Source: UBA1737 sp964474685 (lineage in GTDB: Bacteria; Bacillota_I; Bacilli_A; ML615J-28; CAG-313). From it: DNA of 15,907 nucleotides. Position 1 is the stretch's first letter. Each line of letters begins with the position of its first letter. The DNA lies in contig CAYYTE010000029.1 in assembly GCA_964474685.1 (NCBI GenBank), forward strand, positions 1-15,907, given 5' to 3'. Shown piece after piece: positions 1 to 5,951 of this stretch. The notes beneath the pieces were generated by a model, which had not been told where the DNA came from, did not search any database, and saw only the letters and a program-made list of their open reading frames with translations. The translations under genes were made by a program, and so were the position numbers.

Positions 1-164
1 TTAAATCTTTTAACAAACAGTTAAAACGAAAGACGAAAAGAAAAGAACAATTTCCGAATGAAGAATCACTTGAAAAGTAACTTGTAGTTATATTTGAAGA
101 ATACAACTCAACATTTCTAAATAGAGTTCATAAAGGGTTTGGTGAAGTATCATTTGATTACTGA
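1..164 (+). pseudogene. IS256-family transposase, C-terminal remnant with internal stop
   Basis: Reading from base 3 gives a peptide containing KRKTKRKEQFPNEESLEK, then a TAA stop at 78-80, then LVVIFEEYN and NRVHKGFGEVSFDY before the TGA at 162-164. The run of basic KRKTK, then FPNE, then an EEYN/HKGFG tail is what I know from the C-terminus of IS256-type (mutator) DDE transposases. In those proteins the reading continues through the position of the TAA, so this copy carries a nonsense mutation. The 5' part lies outside the window. Its catalytic DDE residues cannot be judged here. Family assignment is from recall of the motif, not from a search. Confidence 0.7.
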
Positions 165-228
165 TCAATTTAAATAAAAAATAGTAGAAATATAAATATT
201 AAAAGTCAAAAGAATTTAAAAAAAATTT

Positions 229-240
229 TTGACACTATCG
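229..240 (+). repeat. Candidate right terminal inverted repeat of the IS256-like element
   Basis: TTTGACACTATC lies 65 bases after the transposase stop, where the right end of an IS256-type element is expected. Its exact inverted copy GATAGTGTCAAA occurs once more, at 10963-10974. The element end therefore lies about 36 bases upstream of the -35 of the cysK promoter. No target-site duplication can be checked because the left end is not in view. Confidence 0.4.
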
Positions 241-275
241 CTAATCATATTCATTTGGTGTTATTTGTTTTTTTG

Positions 276-304
276 TTTACTTTTAAAAAATATTATGGTA
301 TAAT
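276..304 (+). promoter_or_regulatory. cysK-cysE promoter with extended -10
   Basis: TTTACT (276-281), a 17-base spacer, and TATAAT (299-304) preceded by TG at 296-297, giving an extended TGnTATAAT. The start of transcription would be near 311, leaving only about 16 leader bases before the ATG at 327. There is no room for a riboswitch or T-box leader, so any control of this operon by sulfur state would need a DNA-binding protein. Confidence 0.75.
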
Positions 305-326
305 CTATACATATGAGGTGGGTTCT

Positions 327-1259
327 ATGAAAGTATTTAAGAATGTTATGGAATTAATTGGACATACTCCTTTACTAGCATTAGAAGTAATATCTTCACT
401 AGAAAATATTCAACCTTGTATATATGCAAAACTTGAAAAGTATAATCCAAGTGGTAGTAGTAAAGACCGTATTGCCTTATATATGTTACAAAAGGCTCTC
501 GAAGAGGGCATTATTACGAGTAATACAACAATTATTGAACCTACGAGTGGGAATACAGGAATTGGTCTTTCTTCACTTTGTAGTCGTATGGGGTTAAAAG
601 CTATCATTATTATGCCGGATTCAATGAGTGTTGAGCGCATTAAATTAATGAAGGCATTTGGTGCTCAGGTAATCTTAACCAAGGGGAGCTTAGGGATGAA
701 AGGCTCCATAGATTATTGTAATAAACTATTAAATGAAATACCGGATAGTTTTTGTCCATCCCAGTTTGATAATCCTGAAAATCTTAATGCCCATTACAAA
801 ACAACGGGTCCCGAGATATATCTAGATACCGATGGGAAAGTGGATATATTAGTTGCAGGTATAGGAACTGGGGGAACACTTTGTGGTAGTGGCAAATATT
901 TAAAAGAGAAAAATAAGAATATTTTAGTTATCGGAGTGGAGCCTATGGAAAGTCCCTTGATAACAAATCATAAAGTTGGCCCACATTTAATTCAAGGAAT
1001 AGGAGCAAATTTTGTTCCAAAAAACTTTGATTCAAGATATGTTGATGAAGTGATTACTGTATCTAGCGAAGATGCTTATAAATATGCACAATTAATGGCT
1101 ACTAAAGAAGGGATATTCTTAGGAATTAGTTCAGGAGCTTCTTTAGCGGGTGCTATTCAAATTGCAAAAAGAAAAGAAAATTTAAATAAGCGGATTGTGG
1201 CTATTATGCCGGATGGTGGAGAGCATTATTTATCTACACCAGAGTTTATAAAGGAATAG
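327..1259 (+). CDS. cysK: Cysteine synthase A (O-acetylserine sulfhydrylase)
   Basis: PLP enzyme that makes L-cysteine from O-acetylserine and sulfide in the cytosol. At 310 aa it is the usual length for the family. The Schiff-base lysine is K46 in NPSGSSKDR. The substrate loop TSGNTG is at 73-78, the PLP phosphate-binding GTGGT at 180-184, and the cofactor-ring loop GISSGAS at 266-272. The C-terminus has PDGGEHYLST; many homologues have GERYLST there, so the His is a small variation. The frame is open upstream to a start at 255, but that lies before the promoter. The ATG at 327 follows GAGGTGG (315-321) at good spacing. cysE begins 3 bases after the stop, so the two genes form one operon making both substrate and product. 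Confidence 0.95.
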   Translation: MKVFKNVMELIGHTPLLALEVISSLENIQPCIYAKLEKYNPSGSSKDRIALYMLQKALEEGIITSNTTIIEPTSGNTGIGLSSLCSRMGLKAIIIMPDSMSVERIKLMKAFGAQVILTKGSLGMKGSIDYCNKLLNEIPDSFCPSQFDNPENLNAHYKTTGPEIYLDTDGKVDILVAGIGTGGTLCGSGKYLKEKNKNILVIGVEPMESPLITNHKVGPHLIQGIGANFVPKNFDSRYVDEVITVSSEDAYKYAQLMATKEGIFLGISSGASLAGAIQIAKRKENLNKRIVAIMPDGGEHYLSTPEFIKE

Positions 1260-1262
1260 ATT

Positions 1263-2042
1263 ATGATTTGTACAAATATAAAAGGATATAATAACACAAT
1301 AACTAAAAAAGAAATAGATTTGTTTTTGTTTACTTTAAGAAACTATCTCTTTCCTGGGTACTTTGAACAAGTTACAGGAACTGTTGAGAGTTATGTTTGT
1401 TTAAAGAAATATGAAGCGCAATGTATTTTAGAGTCTTTAATGTGTAAATTAAAAATTGAAGGTGCTTGTATTAAATGTTTCTTTGAAGAAGTAGATAAAG
1501 CTGGAAAGATATTATTAACGGATATTGATGCTATGTTTCAAGGCGATCCTGCTGCGGAGTCTATTGACGAGATTATTTTAACTTACCCAGGTTTTTATGC
1601 TATTTTTGTTTATAGAATGGCTCATATTTTATATTTAAAACATATTGATTTATTACCTAGAATGATGTCTGAGAATGCTCATTCGCAAACAGGGATTGAT
1701 ATCCACCCAGGTGCGGATATTGATGAATTTTTCTTTATTGACCATGGGACTGGTATTGTAATTGGTGAAACAACGAAGATTGGTACTCATGTGAAAATAT
1801 ATCAAGGAGTTACCTTGGGTGCACTTTCGCTTGCGGCTGGGCAAAACTTAAAGGGTATTAAAAGACATCCTACGATTGGCTCTTTTGTTACCATTTATTC
1901 AGGAGCGAGTATTTTAGGTGGTGATACTATTATTGGTGACCACGTAACTATTGGAAGTAACGTATTTATTACGGATTCAATTGAAAGTGATGTAAAAGTA
2001 ATTATGAAATCACCAGAACTTATTAAGATTAATCGAAAATAA
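1263..2042 (+). CDS. cysE: Serine O-acetyltransferase
   Basis: Acetylates L-serine with acetyl-CoA to give O-acetylserine, the substrate of the cysK product encoded just upstream. The protein is 259 aa. An alpha-helical N-terminal half (about 1-140) precedes a left-handed beta-helix of hexapeptide repeats (about 144-240). The catalytic pair expected from E. coli CysE (Asp143/His158) is present as D146 in GIDIHPG and H161 in IDHGTG, with the same 15-residue separation. Acetyl-CoA site residues around HPTIGSFVTIYSGASILGG (202-220) are typical. The ATG is preceded by AAGGA (1251-1255), which overlaps the end of cysK. In many bacteria CysE and CysK form the cysteine synthase complex through the CysE C-terminus, which usually ends in Ile. 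This one ends NRK, so complex formation is doubtful. Confidence 0.93.
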   Translation: MICTNIKGYNNTITKKEIDLFLFTLRNYLFPGYFEQVTGTVESYVCLKKYEAQCILESLMCKLKIEGACIKCFFEEVDKAGKILLTDIDAMFQGDPAAESIDEIILTYPGFYAIFVYRMAHILYLKHIDLLPRMMSENAHSQTGIDIHPGADIDEFFFIDHGTGIVIGETTKIGTHVKIYQGVTLGALSLAAGQNLKGIKRHPTIGSFVTIYSGASILGGDTIIGDHVTIGSNVFITDSIESDVKVIMKSPELIKINRK

Positions 2043-2043
2043 T

Positions 2044-2076
2044 TTGCAAAATCAATCAAATATACTTATATTTGAT
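2044..2076 (+). promoter_or_regulatory. Rubrerythrin promoter overlapped by a 22-bp palindrome
   Basis: TTGCAA (2044-2049), a 17-base spacer and TATATT (2067-2072) make a standard promoter. A perfect inverted repeat covers the spacer end and the -10: ATCAAATATA (2055-2064), CT, TATATTTGAT (2067-2076). No T-run follows it, so it is not a terminator for cysE. Its place over the -10 fits a repressor operator. Rubrerythrin genes in clostridia are often under the peroxide regulator PerR, but this sequence is not a clear match to the TTATAATnATTATAA PerR box, so the regulator is left open. Confidence 0.6.
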
Positions 2077-2119
2077 AGGGATAAAACACATAGAATGACA
2101 ATTCATTTAGGAGGACAAA

Positions 2120-2653
2120 ATGGAATTAAAAGGATCAAAAACAGAGAAGAACTTAATTGCTGCATTTGCAGGTGAATCAGAAGCAAGAAACAAATATTCA
2201 TATTTTGCTTCAAAAGCTCGAAAAGAGGGATTTGAACAAATTGCGGCTATATTTGAAGAAACTGCAAATAACGAAAAGGAGCACGCAAAACTTTGGTTTA
2301 AAGAGTTGAATGGTATTGGTACAACTGCTGAGAACTTAAAAGCTGCCGCAAATGGTGAACACTATGAATGGACAGAAATGTATCCAGCCTTTGCTAAAGA
2401 TGCTCGTGAAGAAGGCTTTTCTAGAATTGCAGCAATGTTTGAGGGAGTTACTAAGATTGAAAAGACTCATGAAGAACGTTATAAAAAATTATTAGAGAAT
2501 GTAGAAACTGCTAAGGTTTTCGCAAAAGCTGGGATTACAGTATGGGTTTGTCGTAATTGTGGTCATATTCACATTGGTGAGAATGCTCCACTCGTATGCC
2601 CTGTATGTTCACATCCACAAGCATATTTTGAAGTAAAATCTGAAAATTATTAA
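2120..2653 (+). CDS. rbr: Rubrerythrin (NADH peroxidase-type diiron protein)
   Basis: Cytosolic peroxide-scavenging protein of anaerobes, 177 aa, reducing H2O2 with electrons from a rubredoxin-type partner. The N-terminal ferritin-like four-helix domain (about 1-135) carries the diiron ligands: E19 in GESEARNKY, E52xxH55 in NNEKEHAK, E83 region, and E114xxH117 in KIEKTHEER. The C-terminal rubredoxin-like domain has C144xxC147 and C160xxC163 (VCRNCGH, VCPVCSH) for one Fe(Cys)4 centre. The strong AGGAGG site at 2110-2115 fixes the ATG. It appears to be a single-gene unit, with its own promoter and a strong terminator. Confidence 0.96.
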   Translation: MELKGSKTEKNLIAAFAGESEARNKYSYFASKARKEGFEQIAAIFEETANNEKEHAKLWFKELNGIGTTAENLKAAANGEHYEWTEMYPAFAKDAREEGFSRIAAMFEGVTKIEKTHEERYKKLLENVETAKVFAKAGITVWVCRNCGHIHIGENAPLVCPVCSHPQAYFEVKSENY

Positions 2654-2687
2654 AATTTAATATATTATTTTATTTTCTATGTGTTCG

Positions 2688-2736
2688 AAAGGAACCTTGC
2701 AAAAATCACTAGTTTTTGCAATTTGTTCCTTTTTTT
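2688..2736 (+). terminator. Rho-independent terminator after rbr
   Basis: A long hairpin: AAAGGAAC (2688-2695) pairs with GTTCCTTT (2725-2732). Inside it TTGCAAAAA (2697-2705) pairs perfectly with TTTTTGCAA (2713-2721), leaving a 7-base loop. The stem runs directly into a T tract to 2736. Confidence 0.9.
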
Positions 2737-2765
2737 GTATTTTTCTTTCATTCATTTTTGAAATG

Positions 2766-2774
2766 TGGTATACT
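2766..2774 (+). promoter_or_regulatory. Extended -10 promoter for the 2801-4279 unit
   Basis: TGGTATACT, an extended -10 with TG at 2766-2767 and TATACT at 2769-2774. No good -35 hexamer is seen at the usual distance (2746-2751 is TTTCAT), so the extended -10 probably carries most of the recognition. The start of transcription would be near 2781, about 20 bases before the ATG at 2801. Confidence 0.6.
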
Positions 2775-2800
2775 ATATATAATAAAGAAAGGTGGCATAT

Positions 2801-3493
2801 ATGGATAATCATCGTATAGAAAATATGTATAGCATTTTTGGAGATTTCTCTAGAATGCTTGACCAAGAAGGTACGTTAGGAGATATTTTCGAATCTTTTT
2901 CAAAACGTTATGAACAAGAAAATAAAGAAAATAATACAATAATGTTTCTATCCTTTACAAAAAAGAACATATGTGTTCAAATTAAGCCCTATCGAATCGA
3001 TTTTATTTATAAATTTATGGATTCAAGTTGTACTGATCAGGACTTTACAATTTTAGTAAATGATATATTTACGAAGGTTCAAAAGAAGTTTCGTAATCTT
3101 CAAGGAAATAGAATTGCATTAAATGAAGTTGAATTTGTAATTGATCCTTCAAATAAACTCTTAGTTGATTGTGCGAAAGGTTTTGGATATGTTGATTTGT
3201 TTGGCGAACCAAGTGAATTTAATTTTAGGATTAATAATATAACATCCATTGGCAAAGAAATTTGCAATTCAATATTGGTTTTTCAACAAGGAAAAGTACA
3301 AAAAAATGTGGATCAAAATCAATCATCTCCCAATGGAGGACAAAATAGCATTATTATTAATTCCGATATCAATACTGTTATGGAAAATAATGCATTTCGT
3401 TTTGAGTTTTTAGATTGTGAAACCTACTTACCATTATTATTAAAAGAAGCAAAAAACAAAAGAGATAAATTATATGAATTATGTCAAGAATAA
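2801..3493 (+). CDS. Conserved-looking hypothetical protein, function unknown
   Basis: A soluble, 230-aa acidic-to-neutral protein that I do not recognise. It has no signal peptide, membrane segment or known catalytic motif. The first 50 residues look helical (RIENMYSIFGDFSRML). The middle (45-160) alternates predicted strands with polar stretches and includes VEFVIDPSNKLLVDC and FNFRINNI. A Gln/Asn/Ser-rich linker at 169-183 separates it from a C-terminal helical tail ending in KEAKNKRDKLYELCQE. The frame also offers GTG at 2792, but AAAGGTGG (2788-2795) sits at the right distance for ATG 2801 and would overlap the GTG. coaX begins 15 bases downstream with no terminator between, so they are co-transcribed. 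This gives no clear hint to function. Confidence 0.75.
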   Translation: MDNHRIENMYSIFGDFSRMLDQEGTLGDIFESFSKRYEQENKENNTIMFLSFTKKNICVQIKPYRIDFIYKFMDSSCTDQDFTILVNDIFTKVQKKFRNLQGNRIALNEVEFVIDPSNKLLVDCAKGFGYVDLFGEPSEFNFRINNITSIGKEICNSILVFQQGKVQKNVDQNQSSPNGGQNSIIINSDINTVMENNAFRFEFLDCETYLPLLLKEAKNKRDKLYELCQE

Positions 3494-3508
3494 AATGGTG
3501 ACTTATTT

Positions 3509-4279
3509 ATGATTTTATGTTTTGATGTAGGTAATACAAATGTCGTTTTAGGAATTGTATCGAATAAGGTTTTAATCAATAGTTACCGTTTTGTTACAAA
3601 TTATCATCAAACTGAAGATGAGTATTATCAAAAGATTTCCTTTTTCACGAACACTTATAATGAACCAGTAACGGGAGCGATAATTGCAAGTGTTGTTCCA
3701 CCAATGGATCACGTGTTAACTCAAATGATAAAGAAATACTATCATATAAATCCATTGATTGTTGGGCCAGGACTTAAGAGCAGTTTGAAAATTAAAATTG
3801 ATAATCCCAAGTCTTTAGGAGCGGATTTGCTTTGTGATGCGGTTGGTGCCTATGAAAAATATGGGGGACCGACAATTATTGTGGACCTTGGTACCGCAAC
3901 AAAGATTATCGTTGTAAATGGACAAAAAGAATTTATGGGTGGTATTATCGCTTGTGGTATTCAAACTTCTTTAGCCTCTCTTGTTCAAGATGCTGCCCAA
4001 TTATCTACAGTTCCTTTATGTGTGCCTTCTAGAATTATTGCAAAAGATACCAAAGAATCGATTCAAGCGGGTTTAATTGTTGGACATGCGGTAATGATTG
4101 ATGGGTTATTAAAAAAGGTAAAGGAAGAACTGAAAGAAGAGAATCCCAAAGTTGTATTAACGGGTGGCTTATCTAAGATAATTAAAGACTTATTAGTTAC
4201 AGAATATACATATGATGCTAATTTAGTAATTGATGGATTAATATCTATCTATTATAAGAATTGTGAAGTAAACGAATAA
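3509..4279 (+). CDS. coaX: Type III pantothenate kinase
   Basis: Phosphorylates pantothenate with ATP, the first step of coenzyme A synthesis; a 256-aa ASKHA-fold enzyme that works as a dimer in the cytosol. The N-terminal phosphate-binding motif is D6-V-G-N-T10. The expected catalytic-base motif is GADLLCDAVGA with D106. The Arg that often follows this Asp in other family members (GADR) is Leu107 here. The second phosphate motif is VDLGTATK (125-132), followed by GGIIACG (144-150) and the adenosine-side motif VVLTGG (215-220). The ribosome site is weak (GGTGA at 3497-3501, 7 bases from the ATG), suggesting translational coupling to the gene just upstream. No terminator is seen after the stop, so transcripts may run into the tRNA genes. 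Confidence 0.93.
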   Translation: MILCFDVGNTNVVLGIVSNKVLINSYRFVTNYHQTEDEYYQKISFFTNTYNEPVTGAIIASVVPPMDHVLTQMIKKYYHINPLIVGPGLKSSLKIKIDNPKSLGADLLCDAVGAYEKYGGPTIIVDLGTATKIIVVNGQKEFMGGIIACGIQTSLASLVQDAAQLSTVPLCVPSRIIAKDTKESIQAGLIVGHAVMIDGLLKKVKEELKEENPKVVLTGGLSKIIKDLLVTEYTYDANLVIDGLISIYYKNCEVNE

Positions 4280-4335
4280 TCATTATTGGTAAAACATTTG
4301 ATTTAATTATATTTCATTTGTTTTATCATTTTTAC

Positions 4336-4424
4336 GGAGAAATACCCAAGAGGTTGAAGGGGCTTGATTCGAAATCTAGTAGGGTGTAACAGCCGCGGGG
4401 GTTCAAATCCCCCTTTCTCCGCCA
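4336..4424 (+). tRNA. tRNA-Ser(CGA)
   Basis: The acceptor stem GGAGAAA/TTTCTCC (4336-4342/4414-4420) is perfect, with discriminator G4421 and encoded CCA (4422-4424). The T arm GGGGG-TTCAAAT-CCCCC (4397-4413) is perfect. The anticodon loop TTCGAAA has CGA at 4370-4372, reading UCG. The long variable arm marks a class II tRNA and fits Ser. Two weaknesses: the anticodon stem CTTGA/TCTAG has a T4365-T4377 mismatch in its middle, and the variable arm pairs poorly. No strong promoter is seen; TGGTAAAAC at 4287-4295 is a possible extended -10, or it may be read from coaX. Confidence 0.9.
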
Positions 4425-4434
4425 TTTTTACTTT

Positions 4435-4511
4435 CGGATTATAGCTCAGTTTGGTAGAGCGCTTGCTTCGGGAGTAAGAGGTCATGGGTCCGAATCCCAT
4501 TAATCCGACCA
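4435..4511 (+). tRNA. tRNA-Pro(CGG)
   Basis: The acceptor stem CGGATTA/TAATCCG (4435-4441/4501-4507) is perfect, with discriminator A4508 and encoded CCA (4509-4511). The D arm TAGCTCAG...GGTAGAGC and T arm ATGGG-TCCGAAT-CCCAT are canonical. The anticodon stem CTTGC/GTAAG has one G-T pair. The loop TTCGGGA carries CGG (4469-4471), reading CCG. It lies 10 bases after tRNA-Ser and shares its terminator. Confidence 0.96.
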
Positions 4512-4523
4512 TTATTGAAAGTT

Positions 4524-4550
4524 AGTGTTTATGAAAATAAACGCTTTTTT
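4524..4550 (+). terminator. Terminator of the tRNA-Ser/tRNA-Pro unit
   Basis: AGTGTTTA (4524-4531), loop TGAAAA, TAAACGCT (4538-4545), an 8-bp stem with one G-T pair, running into T6 (4545-4550). Confidence 0.85.
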
Positions 4551-4642
4551 ATTTTGATTCAATGCGTTTTGCATAAATTACTATGAATCACAATATAAGT
4601 ATAATTGTCCTTCTTTCTTTTAAACAATTTTGTTAAATCTTG

Positions 4643-4668
4643 AAAGGATAGTGTATCCTTTGTTTTTT
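4643..4668 (+). promoter_or_regulatory. Perfect palindrome with T tract over the -35 of the 4731 gene
   Basis: AAAGGATA (4643-4650), GTG, TATCCTTT (4654-4661), then G and T6 (4663-4668). As RNA this is a weak terminator shape with only two G-C pairs. As DNA it is a 19-bp palindrome whose right half covers the first bases of the -35 (TTGTTT, 4660-4665), the place of a repressor operator. A third copy of AAAGGAT follows at 4669-4675, between the -35 and the -10. Confidence 0.4.
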
Positions 4669-4688
4669 AAAGGATTTCATGATAAAAT
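4660..4688 (+). promoter_or_regulatory. Promoter for the 4731-5601 gene pair
   Basis: TTGTTT (4660-4665), a 17-base spacer, and TAAAAT (4683-4688) preceded by TG at 4680-4681. This gives the extended -10 pattern TGATAAAAT shared with other promoters here. Confidence 0.65.
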
Positions 4689-4730
4689 ATAGAATAAAAG
4701 GAATTTTATTGATTGGAGATACTGCTTAAT

Positions 4731-5360
4731 ATGGAAAAGAAATATATCATTTTATTATGTATGGCAATTATTTTTATATGTAGTAGTTGTAAAGTAGCAA
4801 GAAAAACTTTAATTACTAAGAGTAAAGGTATTGCAATTCTATCAATTTGTGCAAGCAATGGTAGCTATGATACAAGCATATTAAAAAATTATGGTCATGT
4901 TTTTATTACAATTAAAAATATAAGTGATACTCGTTTACCTTTATTAAATATAAATCTTGAAGTAAACGAGACAATTTCTCTTTCGATTTGGCCTGTCTCT
5001 AATCATAGTGGAATTTGGTACAATCTAGAATCCTATTTTTATAATTCAGGGTTGAAATATAATGATGCCATTGTTTTATCTTCTTTAATTGATGAAGCGA
5101 CTTACTCAGAGATTACTAGTTTTTTAAGTCAAGATAAGAAATGGAATCTATTTTATAATTGTTGTGGATTTTCTGTAGAAGTGTTTAATTTGAGTATAAT
5201 TGAAGATTCTTTAAAATTGGAATCAACAAAGCCGATACAATTAAAAAAGGAAATTCTTAACTATACCAATTATGAAAGTTTAAAGGTATATTCATTTGAT
5301 TTAAATCATATGGGAAAAATGATTGATGGTGGTTTTGAAAGATGTGTAATAAATGAATAA
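4731..5360 (+). CDS. Putative lipoprotein resembling permuted NlpC/P60-like (papain-fold) proteins
   Basis: From ATG 4731 the 209-aa protein begins MEKK, then a hydrophobic stretch (5-16), then ICSSC with C20 as likely lipidation site, so it should be anchored to the outer face of the membrane. The body has GHVFITIKN (H56), WYNLESYF (97-103) and NLFYNCCGFSVEVFN (139-153). An early GH.F...N motif followed by a later N-C-x-x-F motif is the layout I know from circularly permuted NlpC/P60-type cysteine hydrolases and related uncharacterised Firmicute proteins. H56 and C144 would be the catalytic pair. No substrate can be inferred. The start is uncertain: TTG 4713 has AAAGGAA (4697-4703) at better spacing, whereas ATG 4731 has GGAGAT (4715-4720) 10-12 bases away. 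It overlaps the next gene by 8 bases. Confidence 0.75.
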   Translation: MEKKYIILLCMAIIFICSSCKVARKTLITKSKGIAILSICASNGSYDTSILKNYGHVFITIKNISDTRLPLLNINLEVNETISLSIWPVSNHSGIWYNLESYFYNSGLKYNDAIVLSSLIDEATYSEITSFLSQDKKWNLFYNCCGFSVEVFNLSIIEDSLKLESTKPIQLKKEILNYTNYESLKVYSFDLNHMGKMIDGGFERCVINE

Positions 5361-5601
5361 GAAAAAAATAATTAGACTGTTTTTCCTCATAGTATTCGTT
5401 GTAATATCCTTTTATTGTTGTTTTGTTGGTACTGGTTATATCATTCAAGGGATGCAATCACCTAAAATTGTTGGAACTCAAACTTATTTATTTATGGGGA
5501 ATATATACTTAGGTATTAGTTATGGATGTATAGGCCTCATATCAATTATTGCATTATTTGTTACGTATTATATATTTTATAGACGTAAGAAAAAAGATTA
5601 G
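5353..5601 (+). CDS. Small two-helix membrane protein
   Basis: 82 aa, not recognised. After MNKKKI it has a first hydrophobic segment (about 7-30, LFFLIVFVVISFYCCF), a short external loop containing QSPKIVGTQ, and a second segment (about 49-74, LGISYGCIGLISIIALFV), ending in the basic tail YRRKKKD. By the positive-inside rule both ends should face the cytosol. Its ATG lies inside the last codons of the lipoprotein gene, with AAAGATG upstream as a poor ribosome site, so it is probably translationally coupled. Together they form a two-gene envelope unit closed by a terminator. Confidence 0.75.
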   Translation: MNKKKIIRLFFLIVFVVISFYCCFVGTGYIIQGMQSPKIVGTQTYLFMGNIYLGISYGCIGLISIIALFVTYYIFYRRKKKD

Positions 5602-5611
5602 AAAATTAGTT

Positions 5612-5637
5612 AAGGCAGGAAGTCCTTCTTGCTTTTT
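5612..5637 (+). terminator. Rho-independent terminator after the small membrane protein
   Basis: GCAGGAA (5615-5621), loop GTCC, TTCTTGC (5626-5632) with one G-T pair, extended outward by AAG against the T5 tract (5633-5637). Confidence 0.8.
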
Positions 5638-5885
5638 CTCTTGATATGTTGTTGGTTTAATATTTGACTTTATTTTATAATAAAAAAATTGAAGTGTTAT
5701 ATATATTCTTATATTTCATCGAGATGGAATTTTATTGTACTTTTGGATTTAGTTAAAGTATCCTTTATAGTACTCGATTTGAATTGTTTTACTATTGGTA
5801 TAAATGGTTCTGGTTTATTTGTAGTATTGTTATATACTAATTATCGATTTCTTAATAATCTCTAATAATGACTTAATTAATCTTC
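5638..5885. other. Gene-free AT-rich spacer
   Basis: No credible ORF on either strand. A TGGTATAAA at 5796-5804 looks like another extended -10 but has no -35 at the right distance. TTGACT at 5664 is followed by TATAAT only 6 bases later, which is too close to act as a promoter. GTACT...GGAT (about 5738-5749) and ATCC...AGTAC (about 5760-5772) could form an imperfect hairpin with internal loops. Nothing else stands out. Confidence 0.6.
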
Positions 5886-5914
5886 TTGCTTAAAACCGCA
5901 ATAAGTGGTATAAT
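5886..5914 (+). promoter_or_regulatory. Promoter of the CPBP-ychF-cca-yhaM operon
   Basis: TTGCTT (5886-5891), a 17-base spacer, and TATAAT (5909-5914) with TG at 5906-5907, giving TGGTATAAT. Transcription would start near 5921, which rules out the in-frame TTG at 5886 as the start of the next gene. Confidence 0.8.
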
Positions 5915-5951
5915 AAATTTAGATAAAAATTTAAAACTGGAGGAACAATCG

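Noticed and set aside
255..326. Longer N-terminus for CysK
   Set aside because: The extension would start before the promoter at 276-304 and has no counterpart in the family.
4303..4512. Minus-strand ORF of 69 aa containing GGFEPP
   Set aside because: It is antisense to tRNA-Ser and tRNA-Pro; GGFEPP-type peptides are a known artefact of translating tRNA T-arms backwards.
5664..5681. TTGACT...TATAAT promoter in the 5638-5885 spacer
   Set aside because: The two hexamers are 6 bases apart, far too close for RNA polymerase.
5886..5951. Longer N-terminus for the CPBP-like protein (TTG start)
   Set aside because: The TTG is part of the -35 hexamer. ATG 5952 has a strong ribosome site and begins just before the zinc ribbon.
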